Positions 54,958 to 63,159 of a stretch of DNA of 64,000 bases are shown one piece after another. Made by a program: the position numbers and the translations under genes. How positions within the stretch are numbered: the first letter of the stretch is position 1; every line of letters starts with the position of its first letter. A model generated the notes under the pieces. That model was not told the origin of the DNA, did not search any database, and worked only from the letters and a program-made list of their open reading frames with translations. The DNA is taken from positions 1 through 64,000 of the forward strand of contig NZ_JBBMEY010000004.1 in NCBI RefSeq assembly GCF_040096285.1, given 5' to 3'. Origin of the DNA: Ruminococcoides intestinihominis (GTDB lineage Bacteria > Bacillota > Clostridia > Oscillospirales > Acutalibacteraceae).

Positions 54958-55350
54958 ATGATGAATATAGTTGAAGTGGTAGCAGCTCTAATTTGGAACG
55001 GTGAAAAATTTATGATATGTCAGCGACCTGTTAACAAAAAGAGAGGATTGTTGTGGGAATTTGTTGGTGGCAAGGTTGAAAAAGGTGAATCAAAGGAACG
55101 AGCCTTAATAAGAGAGTGTAAAGAAGAATTGGATATTGAGATTGAAGTTGACAGTGAATTTATCAGCACAAAGCATACTTATCCTGATATTACTATAAAC
55201 CTAACTGTCTTTAACTCTAGAATAGTAAGTGGTAAACCTACTCTTCTTGAACATAAAGACCTAAAGTGGATAACTGAAAATGAAATTCCAAATTATAACT
55301 TCTGTCCGGCAGATGTAGTTATATTGGAGAAAATAAAAGAATGCTTTTGA
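54958..55350 (+). CDS. Nudix (MutT-like) hydrolase
   Basis: 130 residues. The full Nudix box GKVEKGESKERALIRECKEE-LDI is at residues ~38-60, with Gly, Glu and the REUxEE core intact. The protein resembles MutT/CTP pyrophosphohydrolases of about 130 residues that hydrolyse (d)NTP derivatives. It starts 2 bases after the helicase stop codon, so it is co-translated with it; a sanitising role for nucleotides in a DNA-repair or defence module is inference. Confidence 0.9.
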   Translation: MMNIVEVVAALIWNGEKFMICQRPVNKKRGLLWEFVGGKVEKGESKERALIRECKEELDIEIEVDSEFISTKHTYPDITINLTVFNSRIVSGKPTLLEHKDLKWITENEIPNYNFCPADVVILEKIKECF

Positions 55351-55380
55351 TTGATTTTTATGTGTTAAATGGTGGCGATT

Positions 55381-55725
55381 ATGAAGTCAGCTACTAGTGA
55401 AGAGCATATTTCTGCATTAGAATACCTTGAACGGATATATGGATGAATCAAAAATTCATGTATATGCAAAGGAAAAAGGTCAGTTTAGCAATATTGAATA
55501 TAATGTTGTTGATTCGTATGATGGGATAGATTATTTTGTTTCAGATGGTGTTATGTGTACTACACTTAATCAAACAATAGACGATATACTGGCAAATTAT
55601 GATAATATAGATGAATTGGCTTTTCTGAAATCTATTATTTTGATAATCTAATGATAAAGTCGGAAAATATAGACTTATTTAATCAATTAAAGAAAAAAGC
55701 TATAACATACTATACTCAGGACTAA
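55381..55725 (+). pseudogene. Small gene with two frameshifts
   Basis: Three pieces in different frames join into one protein: 55381 to ~55423 (MKSATSEEHISALEYL), ~55424-55635 (NGYMDESKIHVYAKEKGQFS ...), and ~55636-55725 (FDNLMIKSENIDLFNQLKKK ... YYTQD). GGTGG lies 4-8 bases before the ATG. The intact product would be about 113 residues, with an acidic middle part. No family recognised. It follows the helicase-Nudix operon and could once have been part of it. Confidence 0.6.
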
Positions 55726-55776
55726 GGGACTTTCTGTTAGTGCTTGAAAAATAAAACTATATTATAAAAACAAAAA

Positions 55777-55815
55777 GACAGGTAACATAATCAAAATGTT
55801 ACCTGTCTTACTTTT
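55777..55815 (+). terminator. Terminator after the frameshifted gene
   Basis: GACAGGTAACAT-AATCAAA-ATGTTACCTGTC followed by TTACTTTT. Confidence 0.85.
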
Positions 55816-55990
55816 CAATAAAAGTCCTAATTCGCAACGGTTGGGTTCCGTTTCACTGATTTTTTAAAATGGTTCAAGCTCCATCAATTTTTGTCTCATT
55901 ATTTTATATGCTAAGGCTTCGCATCTTTAAACACTCCCACTTCGCTGGGTAAGGAAAACACCCCTGATAGGCCAATCCTATCTTCATTTT
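55816..55990. ncRNA. Candidate structured RNA of unknown class
   Basis: A stretch of higher GC than the surroundings and without ORF, containing small hairpins: AACGG/CCGTT (55837-55853 region), ATGC/GCAT, CCCA-CTTCGC-TGGG (about 55937-55951) and GATAGG-CCAAT-CCTATC (about 55966-55982). I could not match it to 6S, SRP, tmRNA or a known riboswitch. Strand is uncertain. Confidence 0.35.
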
Positions 55991-56169
55991 CATTATATTA
56001 TAATAATTAGCAAGTGTCAATATGTTAAGCTGTTATGCTAAACAATATAATAGATAAGTTTAAATCCTAATGTTAGTAAATTACAAGCGTTATTATAATT
56101 TTTTATAGTGTTGGACGGCAAACGGACGGCAATCCGAGGGACTTTACATAAATTTGGTTGAATTAGATA

Positions 56170-56216
56170 AAAACACCTTAAAAACCGCATACCTAAGCCG
56201 TTTTTAAGGTGTTTTG
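56170..56216. terminator. Strong bidirectional hairpin
   Basis: AAAACACCTTAAAAAC and GTTTTTAAGGTGTTTT pair around a 13-base loop. No gene in either direction clearly needs it, which suggests it belonged to DNA lost next to the tRNA. Confidence 0.6.
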
Positions 56217-56232
56217 TTTGGCAGGGGCAGAA
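56217..56232. repeat. Copy of the tRNA-Trp 3' end (possible attachment site)
   Basis: TTTGGCAGGGGCAGAA is identical to 56404-56419, the 3' end and trailer of tRNA-Trp, in the same orientation 187 bases away. Site-specific integration at tRNA genes leaves such direct repeats. No integrase gene is present. Confidence 0.5.
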
Positions 56233-56374
56233 TACTATTAATTTAGCGAAAGTGCCTACCACGCTTATAAAGCACAAATACGAAAGGAAAGAGGCATCTA
56301 CGCTCTCCCTAAAAACAGTCCACCGGACTGTTTTCTTAACGGTCGCCTTCGACTCCTTCTGCTTTTTGTAAAAT

Positions 56375-56401
56375 AAAAAGCACATCAAAAGATGTGCTTT
56401 C
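56375..56401 (-). terminator. Terminator of tRNA-Trp
   Basis: On the minus strand GAAAGCACATC-TTTT-GATGTGCTTTTTA, just after the tRNA 3' end. Confidence 0.8.
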
Positions 56402-56405
56402 ATTT

Positions 56406-56481
56406 TGGCAGGGGCAGAAGGACTCGAACCCTCGGCACGCGGTTTTGGAGACCGCTGCTCTACCAACTGAGCTATACCCCT
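56406..56481 (-). tRNA. tRNA-Trp (CCA anticodon)
   Basis: On the minus strand the 76-base cloverleaf begins AGGGGTATAGCTCAGTTGG and has the anticodon loop CTCCAAA in stem GCGGT/ACCGC, a T-arm GAGGGTTCGAGTCCTTC, and a 3' end with encoded CCA. The acceptor stem pairs AGGGGTA with TGCCCCT including one G-T pair. The open frame that covers it on the same strand is an artefact. Confidence 0.95.
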
Positions 56482-56664
56482 ATATTCTCGAACAATGGTT
56501 ATTTTATCATTAAATTTACCATATGTCAAGTGGTTTTATAATATTTATTGTGCTATTTTGTAAATTGTCAAAAAATTTCTATTTGTAACCTACCAGCATA
56601 ATGATTTTGGTTGAATAAGTGATAAACTTATATCATTGATTAACATAATAATGGGGTGCAGTTT

Positions 56665-57348
56665 ATGGAATATTATAAATTAGGAGAAAATGAATCTCCA
56701 CTTTTTAAGTGTGATTGTTCTGATGAATTAAAAATCATTTTAACAAATCTGAATTTTGTGTTTATAAATATAAATAAAAGGTTACTGCATAGTGATGAGG
56801 CAGTTGTTGAGGTGATTCCTAAAGAAGATGTGAAGTTTTATAATGAAAAGCCACAGATTAAGCAACAAGGTTCTTTAGTTGAAATGTACTTTAAACATCA
56901 GGAAAAATCAGTAACTTTCAACTCAAGAATGGATGCCTATAAATTTGTACATACTGCAAATGAACTTCTCACAGGTCACACTATGGCAGAAAGAGGTGCT
57001 GCTAAGGTTAAGGATGGCATTAATCTTGTGGATGACACTTTAGGATTTAGCACAGTGGATACAGTGAAAGGTGTTATTGAGAATGGTGTTATCGGTAGTA
57101 TTTTTGGTGGAATTGGAAAGAAAAAGAGCAGAACTAAGAAAATATCAGGTAAATCCGATACTATAAAAGAGTCTGCGAAAAAGTCACTTCAAAGTGGTGT
57201 TGATGCACTACAACAAAAGAATGCAGAGAAAAATATTAACGAATACAACAAACAACTTGACAGTCTTAAAAAGTTGAAAGACTTAGTTGATAAAGGTGTG
57301 TTAACTGAAGAAGAGTTTGAAAAGAAAAAGAAAGAAATTCTAGGATAA
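56665..57348 (+). CDS. PH-like and SHOCT domain protein
   Basis: 227 residues from ATG 56665 (GGGGTG 6 bases upstream; a GTG at 56656 is part of that site). The first ~105 residues form a PH-like beta domain (KIILTNLNFVFININKR...). The middle is helical and Lys-rich, and the C-terminus is a SHOCT domain: QLDSLKKLKDLVDKGVLTEEEF ending EKKKKEILG. SHOCT tails often mediate oligomerisation. Function unknown; single gene. Confidence 0.8.
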   Translation: MEYYKLGENESPLFKCDCSDELKIILTNLNFVFININKRLLHSDEAVVEVIPKEDVKFYNEKPQIKQQGSLVEMYFKHQEKSVTFNSRMDAYKFVHTANELLTGHTMAERGAAKVKDGINLVDDTLGFSTVDTVKGVIENGVIGSIFGGIGKKKSRTKKISGKSDTIKESAKKSLQSGVDALQQKNAEKNINEYNKQLDSLKKLKDLVDKGVLTEEEFEKKKKEILG

Positions 57349-57353
57349 GATAA

Positions 57354-57386
57354 AAGCCAACCGATAATTTGGTTGGCTTTTTCTAT
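57354..57386 (+). terminator. Terminator of the SHOCT gene
   Basis: AAAGCCAACC-GATAATTT-GGTTGGCTTT followed by TTCTATATT. Confidence 0.85.
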
Positions 57387-57409
57387 ATTATATACTTTAT
57401 TATATACTT

Positions 57410-58261
57410 TTATGAATTCAAATATTCTTGCAAATCGTTGAATCCGGTTCTCATTTGACTGTAGCCGTGATTGTAGTAAGTGATTTTCTTATTATAATCA
57501 TCTTCGGTACGAGAAATTTCCGGAATTGTAGGACGAATAACAAAAACTTTGTTTTCTTTTTCAAGTTCTGCTAATTGGTCAGCTTGTTTTTTGTAAGTTT
57601 TAGGTCTGCTTAGCATAGTGTTTAGAAAATCTTTATGTAAAGCAAACTTAGCTTTGTACAGCAAATCCATACTTTTTGAGGATGATGTGTATTGATGAAG
57701 TCGTCTGGTTTGGATTACAACGATTTTCTTATATCCAAGTTCCATAGCTCTTTCATATGGTAAAGAGTCGGAAACACCACCATCATAATACTTTTTACCA
57801 TCAATTTTTACTGCTTTTGAAATGATAGGTAGCGAACTTGATGCAGCACCAATGTCAAGTAATCTTTTTTCATCAGATTTTTCTGTTAAAAATTCAGCCT
57901 TGCCTGTTTCTAGGCTGGTAACAACAATTTCATTTGTCACTTTACTGGCAAAATATTTGTCAAATCTAAAAGGATATTGTTTGTAAGGAAATTCATAAAA
58001 GGCTTTCTTTAGGTCAATAAGACCTTTGCCTCTTTTTAGTGAACCTTTGCCAATCCATTCATCAGATTTGTTTGTAGGGAAAAGGCAATCTTTTGTTCTG
58101 TTTTTCTGTTCTGCAATGTAGCTTAAAGCGCAACAAGTACCGGCTGATACACTGGCAACATACTCAAATTGCATATTTTGTTCCAGCAAATAGTCCAATG
58201 CACCGGCAGTAAATAGTCCTCTAATAGCTCCACCCTCAAGAATTAATGCTGCTTTCTCCAA
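57410..58261 (-). CDS. Patatin-like phospholipase (RssA-like)
   Basis: 283 residues. Oxyanion-hole motif GGAIRGLFTAG (residues ~10-20), nucleophile in ASVSAGTCC (Ser ~41; the family GxSxG reads SVSAG here), and catalytic Asp in YYDGGVSDSLP (~160). Predicted serine lipid hydrolase of the cytoplasm or inner membrane face. It follows murE by about 50 bases on the same strand with a hairpin between them. Confidence 0.9.
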   Translation of the reverse strand: MEKAALILEGGAIRGLFTAGALDYLLEQNMQFEYVASVSAGTCCALSYIAEQKNRTKDCLFPTNKSDEWIGKGSLKRGKGLIDLKKAFYEFPYKQYPFRFDKYFASKVTNEIVVTSLETGKAEFLTEKSDEKRLLDIGAASSSLPIISKAVKIDGKKYYDGGVSDSLPYERAMELGYKKIVVIQTRRLHQYTSSSKSMDLLYKAKFALHKDFLNTMLSRPKTYKKQADQLAELEKENKVFVIRPTIPEISRTEDDYNKKITYYNHGYSQMRTGFNDLQEYLNS

Positions 58262-58286
58262 AACTAAAACCTCTTTCTTATATAAT

Positions 58287-58312
58287 AGGGAGCAATTTCT
58301 TGCTCCCTAAAA
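58287..58312 (-). terminator. Hairpin between murE and the patatin gene
   Basis: On the minus strand AGGGAGCAA-GAAA-TTGCTCCCT followed by ATTATATAAG, a weak tail, so partial read-through into the patatin gene is possible. Confidence 0.6.
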
Positions 58313-58313
58313 A

Positions 58314-59780
58314 TTATTTGTTCATATCTGCAATAATATCTGCAATAACTTCTCTTTCATCAAGGTGATATTTAACACCCTTGATTTCTAGGTAATCTTC
58401 ATGTCCTTTACCTGCAAGAACAATAATGTCACCATCTTCTGCATTTTCCATACAGTAACGAATAGCATCCTGCCTTTTTGGTACAACAACATATTTACCG
58501 TTAGTCTTTTTAAGACCACCTTCAATAATGTCATTGATAATGTCCATTACATCTTCATCACGACTGTTGTCCTCGGTTAAAACTGAAAGGTCAGCAAGTC
58601 TGCCGGCAGTTTCACCCATTTCATATCTTCTAACCTTTGGTCTGTTACCACCGGCACCAAATAGTACAATCAGTCTGTGTGGGTTGTATTCTCTAAGTGT
58701 TTCAAGGATGTTTTCCATTGATAATGCATTGTGAGCATAGTCAATAAGCAGTGTATAGTTGCCAGGAACTTTTACTGCTTCAACTCTACCTTTAACCTTA
58801 ACAGTATCAAGACCTTTCAAGATAGCCTCATCAGAAATACCCATTTCAATTGCATTAGTCATAGCAGCTAGGGCATTATATACTGAGAATCTACCGGGAA
58901 TGGCAACATTAACATCAAGTGTCTTAAGACCTTTTGTTTTGAAGTTTACACCGATATATCCAGGTTTTGAGATTAGATTATCGTCATAACCTACAATGTC
59001 AGCCTTTTTGCTAAAGCCATATGTTGTAATATCACAAGTAGCATTTTCTGTGATTCTGTCAAATGCTTTGTCATCAATGTTGAAAATACCTTTCTTGCAT
59101 TGCTTGAATAGTAAAGCCTTGCATTGTAGATATTCTTCAAGGTCCTTGTGTTCGCTATCACCAATATGGTCATGGCTAAAGTTTGTGAAAATACCATAGT
59201 CAAAGTAAATAGCATCAGTTCTGTGCCATTTTAAGCCAAGAGAAGATGCCTCAATAATCATAACTTTACAACCTGCATCAACCATCATTCTCATAGCATG
59301 TTGAATTTCGTATGATTCAGGAGTTGTGTTGTTGGTTTTGTAAATTTTGTTTCCTATAATAATACCAAGCGTACCGATTGTACCGGACTTGATACCTTCA
59401 GCATCCAAAATGCTTTTTAGCATTGCAACAGTAGTTGTTTTACCTTTTGTACCGGTCAGAGCAATTGTAGTCAGTTCTTTTTCAGGTTCACCAAAAAGCA
59501 TTGCACTCATATATGCGAGAGCTTTTCTTGTGTCATCAACCTTGATAACTGTAATATCTTCCGGAATATCTACATTATCAGAGATAACAACTGCACTTGC
59601 ACCGGATTTAACTGCTTGTGGTACAAACTTGTGACCATCAACATTGTAACCTTTAAGTGCTACAAAAACTGTACCCTCAGTTACCTTTCTACTGTCATAA
59701 ATAACATCGGAAATTTCGGTTTCTGTGTTTCCTTTAATAAGAGTGTACTCTATATTTTGTAAAATTTTTGAAAGTTGCAT
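58314..59780 (-). CDS. murE: UDP-N-acetylmuramoyl-tripeptide synthetase MurE
   Basis: 488 residues, Mur ligase. It adds the third amino acid to UDP-MurNAc-L-Ala-D-Glu. ATP loop ALTGTKGKTTTVAML (~residue 108), NTTPES (~155), EASSLGLKWHR (~180), and carbamoylated-lysine region CKALLFKQC (~225). The specificity loop near residue 405 reads DNSR; the DAP enzymes have DNPR, so meso-diaminopimelate is likely. It is apart from the other mur genes of the window. Confidence 0.94.
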   Translation of the reverse strand: MQLSKILQNIEYTLIKGNTETEISDVIYDSRKVTEGTVFVALKGYNVDGHKFVPQAVKSGASAVVISDNVDIPEDITVIKVDDTRKALAYMSAMLFGEPEKELTTIALTGTKGKTTTVAMLKSILDAEGIKSGTIGTLGIIIGNKIYKTNNTTPESYEIQHAMRMMVDAGCKVMIIEASSLGLKWHRTDAIYFDYGIFTNFSHDHIGDSEHKDLEEYLQCKALLFKQCKKGIFNIDDKAFDRITENATCDITTYGFSKKADIVGYDDNLISKPGYIGVNFKTKGLKTLDVNVAIPGRFSVYNALAAMTNAIEMGISDEAILKGLDTVKVKGRVEAVKVPGNYTLLIDYAHNALSMENILETLREYNPHRLIVLFGAGGNRPKVRRYEMGETAGRLADLSVLTEDNSRDEDVMDIINDIIEGGLKKTNGKYVVVPKRQDAIRYCMENAEDGDIIVLAGKGHEDYLEIKGVKYHLDEREVIADIIADMNK

Positions 59781-60152
59781 AAAATACCCTTTCTGTGGAA
59801 CTAACTTCCATCTTTATTTTCTATATAAAATGTATAAGCTAAATTTACAACTTTTTTTAAGGTTTGTCAAACAACATATTGTGTCATTATTTTTATTTTT
59901 GGTCATTTTATACTATAGATACGAAAAATAGTGTAGAAATAGGGGAGAATTCATCGGTAAGACATTTGGTCTTCACATATTTTTCAATTAAGCAGAAAAC
60001 GAATTGACACTTTGCACAAATGAAGTATGAGCAAATTAGATAATAAAAAGGTGGGAATTTGTGCAATATACACATTAGCAAATATTTTTATTGTTATATT
60101 GCATAAATTTAATCCTCAGTTTTATAACTTTAGATAAAAAGTACAAAGGGAG
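59781..60152. other. Intergenic region between murE and malE
   Basis: About 370 AT-rich bases between divergent genes. It contains TTTGCACAAA (60011-60020) and TTTGTGCA (60058-60065), related to elements upstream of the 33.5 kb operon, a small AAGAC/GTCTT hairpin (59959), and a TTTATACTATAG (about 59908) resembling the -10 of the small-RNA units. No gene seen. Confidence 0.4.
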
Positions 60153-60182
60153 TTGAAATTTACCCCTATTTTGTGGTACAAT
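60153..60182 (+). promoter_or_regulatory. Promoter of malEFG
   Basis: TTGAAA, 18 bases, TACAAT; about 90 bases of 5' UTR follow. Confidence 0.65.
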
Positions 60183-60279
60183 TTATTCAAGTGATATGGT
60201 TAACGAAAGTTCTATCCTGAGGGAACAAGTAGTTACCGACACAAATTATTTATCTCTTTACAAAGGAAGGAAAATTACA

Positions 60280-61554
60280 ATGAAAATCAAGAGAATTTTA
60301 TCATTAGTTCTCGCAGCTGCTATGATGGCAGTTGTATTTGTAGGCTGTACTAAATCTGAGGACACAAGTTCTAAGACTTCAAGCGCTGCAAAAACAGTAG
60401 ATATTGAAAAGAACGCAAAACTAAAGCTATGGGGCTCAGCTGCTTCACTTTCTATCCTAAAGGAACAAGCTAAGGCTTTTGAAAAGAAGTATGCTGACAA
60501 GAATGTTAAAATCGAAGTTGTAGCACAGGAAGAAAACGATTCCGGTACACAGGTACTTAGCGACTCTGAAGCTGCTGCCGATGTATTTTCATTCCCTTCA
60601 GACCAGCTCTCAAAGCTAACACAGGCTAAGGCTCTTCTACCTGTATATGACAACTATGTTGATGATATTAAGAAGAATCATACAGAAGCTGCTGTTGAAA
60701 CAGTTAAGGGCGACCTAAACGGTAAAGAAGTTCTATATGCATTTCCACAAACAGATAACGGTTACTATCTAGTATATGATAAGTCAGTTGTATCTGATGA
60801 AGATGCAAAGTCATGGGAAGGCGTTCTTGCTGCATGTAAGAAGGCTGGCCGTCAGTTTATTATGAATGCCGGTGATGGTTATTATGCATGTATGTTCCCA
60901 TTCACAGGTGGTCTAAAGATAGACGGTCTTAAAGGTGACGCTCAGGATATTCAGAAGTTTAACAAGTATGACGAAGATGAAGTTGCACAGACAATGTCAG
61001 CTTTCTCAGAACTTTTCCACAAGTATAAGAATACATTTGTATCTGCATCAGTCGATAAGATCAGTGCCGGTTTCTCAACAGCTAAGAGAACATGTGGTGC
61101 CGGTATTGACGGTACATGGAACGCAGCTGTTAATCAAGATGCACTAGGAAAGGATCTTGGTGTTACAGTTCTGCCAACAATTAATGTTAATGGTACAGAC
61201 AAACAGACAATTGCTATGATTGGTTATAAGTACATCGGTGTTAAGTCAGTTACTAAGTTCCCTAACGCAGCTGAAGAACTAGCTAACTACCTAGTAAGTG
61301 CTGAATGCCAGAAAACAAGACTAGAAAAGCTAGGTTGGACTCCAACAAACAAGGGTGTTGAAGTTGAAGGTAATGATGGTGTTAGAACAATGCTTGAAGA
61401 AGCTAAGACATACGTTGTTCAGGCTAACATTATCCAGGCATTCTGGGATCCAATGGCTAACCTAGGTAACAAACTTTACAAGCCAACTGAAAAAACTGAT
61501 GTAGCTACAATGAAGACACTTCTAAAGGATACTTTAACAAACATCAACGGCTAA
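60280..61554 (+). CDS. malE: Maltose/maltodextrin ABC transporter substrate-binding lipoprotein
   Basis: 424 residues from ATG 60280 (AAAGGAAGG upstream; an earlier in-frame ATG lies in the promoter region). Signal peptide with lipobox VFVGC (Cys 21), Ser-rich linker, then a type I extracellular binding domain starting AKLKLWGSAASLSILKEQAKAF. GTWNAAV and GYKYIGVKSVTKFPNAAEELANYL are MalE-like. It presents maltodextrins to MalF/MalG. malQ and glgP at 8.9-12.8 kb would use the sugar. Confidence 0.9.
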   Translation: MKIKRILSLVLAAAMMAVVFVGCTKSEDTSSKTSSAAKTVDIEKNAKLKLWGSAASLSILKEQAKAFEKKYADKNVKIEVVAQEENDSGTQVLSDSEAAADVFSFPSDQLSKLTQAKALLPVYDNYVDDIKKNHTEAAVETVKGDLNGKEVLYAFPQTDNGYYLVYDKSVVSDEDAKSWEGVLAACKKAGRQFIMNAGDGYYACMFPFTGGLKIDGLKGDAQDIQKFNKYDEDEVAQTMSAFSELFHKYKNTFVSASVDKISAGFSTAKRTCGAGIDGTWNAAVNQDALGKDLGVTVLPTINVNGTDKQTIAMIGYKYIGVKSVTKFPNAAEELANYLVSAECQKTRLEKLGWTPTNKGVEVEGNDGVRTMLEEAKTYVVQANIIQAFWDPMANLGNKLYKPTEKTDVATMKTLLKDTLTNING

Positions 61555-61588
61555 TTTAATTAGACTGTTAATTGTTAAGATTTTTAAG

Positions 61589-61625
61589 TACTGGAGATAA
61601 CGGAAAGTTATCTCCAGTATTTATG
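61589..61625 (+). terminator. Hairpin between malE and malF
   Basis: TACTGGAGATAAC-GGAAA-GTTATCTCCAGTA is a perfect 13-base stem followed by TTTATG. Probably partial termination or mRNA protection that gives more binding protein than permease, as is common in such operons. Confidence 0.75.
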
Positions 61626-61656
61626 AACGGAAAATAAAGTATAAAGGAGTGACGTC

Positions 61657-63159
61657 ATGAAATACATAGATTATGTCCAGCTAAATTCTTTCCAAAAGTT
61701 TGGATATAAGAGTAAGAATTTCTTTGTCAACTTACCACATAATCTTGCTAAGTTCTTTATTATGCTTGGTAACTTTTTCAAGAAAGTATTCTTAGGTATA
61801 GGTCACGGATTTGCAAACTTTGGTAAAAGATTTGCTAAAGGTGACTGGGCAACAAAGTTATCTTACCTTATTATGGGTATGGGTAACATTAGCAAGGGAC
61901 AGTACATTAAGGGTTTACTATTTTTAGTTATTGAAGCTGCTTATGCAATGTTCCTAATTTTCTTTGGTATCGACCAACTATCACAGTTCGGCACACTTGG
62001 CACTCAGGAAGGTGGACTTGGTGTAGATCCGACAACAGGTGCTTATGGCTATGTTGAAGGTGATAACTCAATGCTTATCCTTTTATATGGTGTTACAACA
62101 ATTGTTGTTTCAGTTGTATTCCTAGTATTCTATATTATGAATACTAAGTCAGCTATGAAAGTTCAAGAACTAAAGGCTGAAGGTAAGCACATTCCTACAT
62201 TTAAGGAAGAATTAAAGCAGTTTGGTGACGAGAAGTTCCAAATTACACTTCTTTCTTTACCTTGCTTACTAATTGGTATATTTACTGTTCTACCACTTAT
62301 CTTTATGGTGCTAATCGCATTTACAAACTATGACCACAGCCATCAGGTTCCAGGTCACTTGTTTACATGGGTGGGTTTACAGACATTTAGAGATGTATTC
62401 AGTAATGTTGGCGGTGCTAACATGGGTGAAACATTCCTAACACTAACTGAATGGACAATTATTTGGGCTATTTTTGCAACATTCCTAAACTATATCTTTG
62501 GTATGATTGTTGCTCTAATGATTAACAAGAAGGGCATTAAGCTAAAGTCTCTTTGGAGAACACTATTCGTTATCACAGTTGCTGTACCTCAGTTCGTTAC
62601 TCTACTAGTTATGAACCAGATGCTACAGTTTAATGATGGTGCTATTAATATCCTACTACAGAATCTAGGTTTTTCAAGAATTCACTTCCTAGACGGTACT
62701 GCTTTAACTGCTAAGCTTACAGTTATCATTGTTAACCTATGGGTAGGTATTCCATATACTATCTTAATTACATCCGGTATTCTTATGAATATCCCTGCTG
62801 ACCTATATGAATCAGCTACAATTGATGGTGCCGGTCCTGTTAAGAGTTTTGTGAAGATTACTCTTCCATATATGCTATTCGTTACAACACCATATCTAAT
62901 TACAACATTTATCAACAATATCAATAACTTTAACGTTATTTACTTGTTATCCGCTGGTGGTCCTACAACTGAAAAGTTGTACGGTGGTGCCGGACAGACC
63001 GACTTGCTTGTTACATGGCTATTTAAGTTGACAATGAGCGAACAAGACTACAACTATGCTGCCGCTATCGGTATCCTAGTATTTGTTGTTTGTGCATCCT
63101 TGTCACTAATTACATTTAACATGACAAAATCTGCTAAGGATGAGGAGGCATTCTCATGA
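61657..63159 (+). CDS. malF: Maltodextrin ABC transporter permease (MalF-type)
   Basis: 500 residues. An N-terminal soluble/amphipathic part with a long Lys-rich section is followed by about eight membrane helices. The permease signature ESATIDGAGPVKSFVKITLPYM (EAA loop, residues ~387-408) contacts the ATPase. Like other Firmicute MalF proteins it has additional N-terminal helices. The stop overlaps the malG start (ATGA). No ATPase gene is visible before the edge; a shared MsmX/MalK type is usual. Confidence 0.92.
   Translation: MKYIDYVQLNSFQKFGYKSKNFFVNLPHNLAKFFIMLGNFFKKVFLGIGHGFANFGKRFAKGDWATKLSYLIMGMGNISKGQYIKGLLFLVIEAAYAMFLIFFGIDQLSQFGTLGTQEGGLGVDPTTGAYGYVEGDNSMLILLYGVTTIVVSVVFLVFYIMNTKSAMKVQELKAEGKHIPTFKEELKQFGDEKFQITLLSLPCLLIGIFTVLPLIFMVLIAFTNYDHSHQVPGHLFTWVGLQTFRDVFSNVGGANMGETFLTLTEWTIIWAIFATFLNYIFGMIVALMINKKGIKLKSLWRTLFVITVAVPQFVTLLVMNQMLQFNDGAINILLQNLGFSRIHFLDGTALTAKLTVIIVNLWVGIPYTILITSGILMNIPADLYESATIDGAGPVKSFVKITLPYMLFVTTPYLITTFINNINNFNVIYLLSAGGPTTEKLYGGAGQTDLLVTWLFKLTMSEQDYNYAAAIGILVFVVCASLSLITFNMTKSAKDEEAFS

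Noticed and set aside
56038..56529. 163-codon frame on the minus strand
   Set aside because: It covers tRNA-Trp and terminators; the peptide with AQLVEQRSPKPRAEGSSPS is the well-known translation of a tRNA region.
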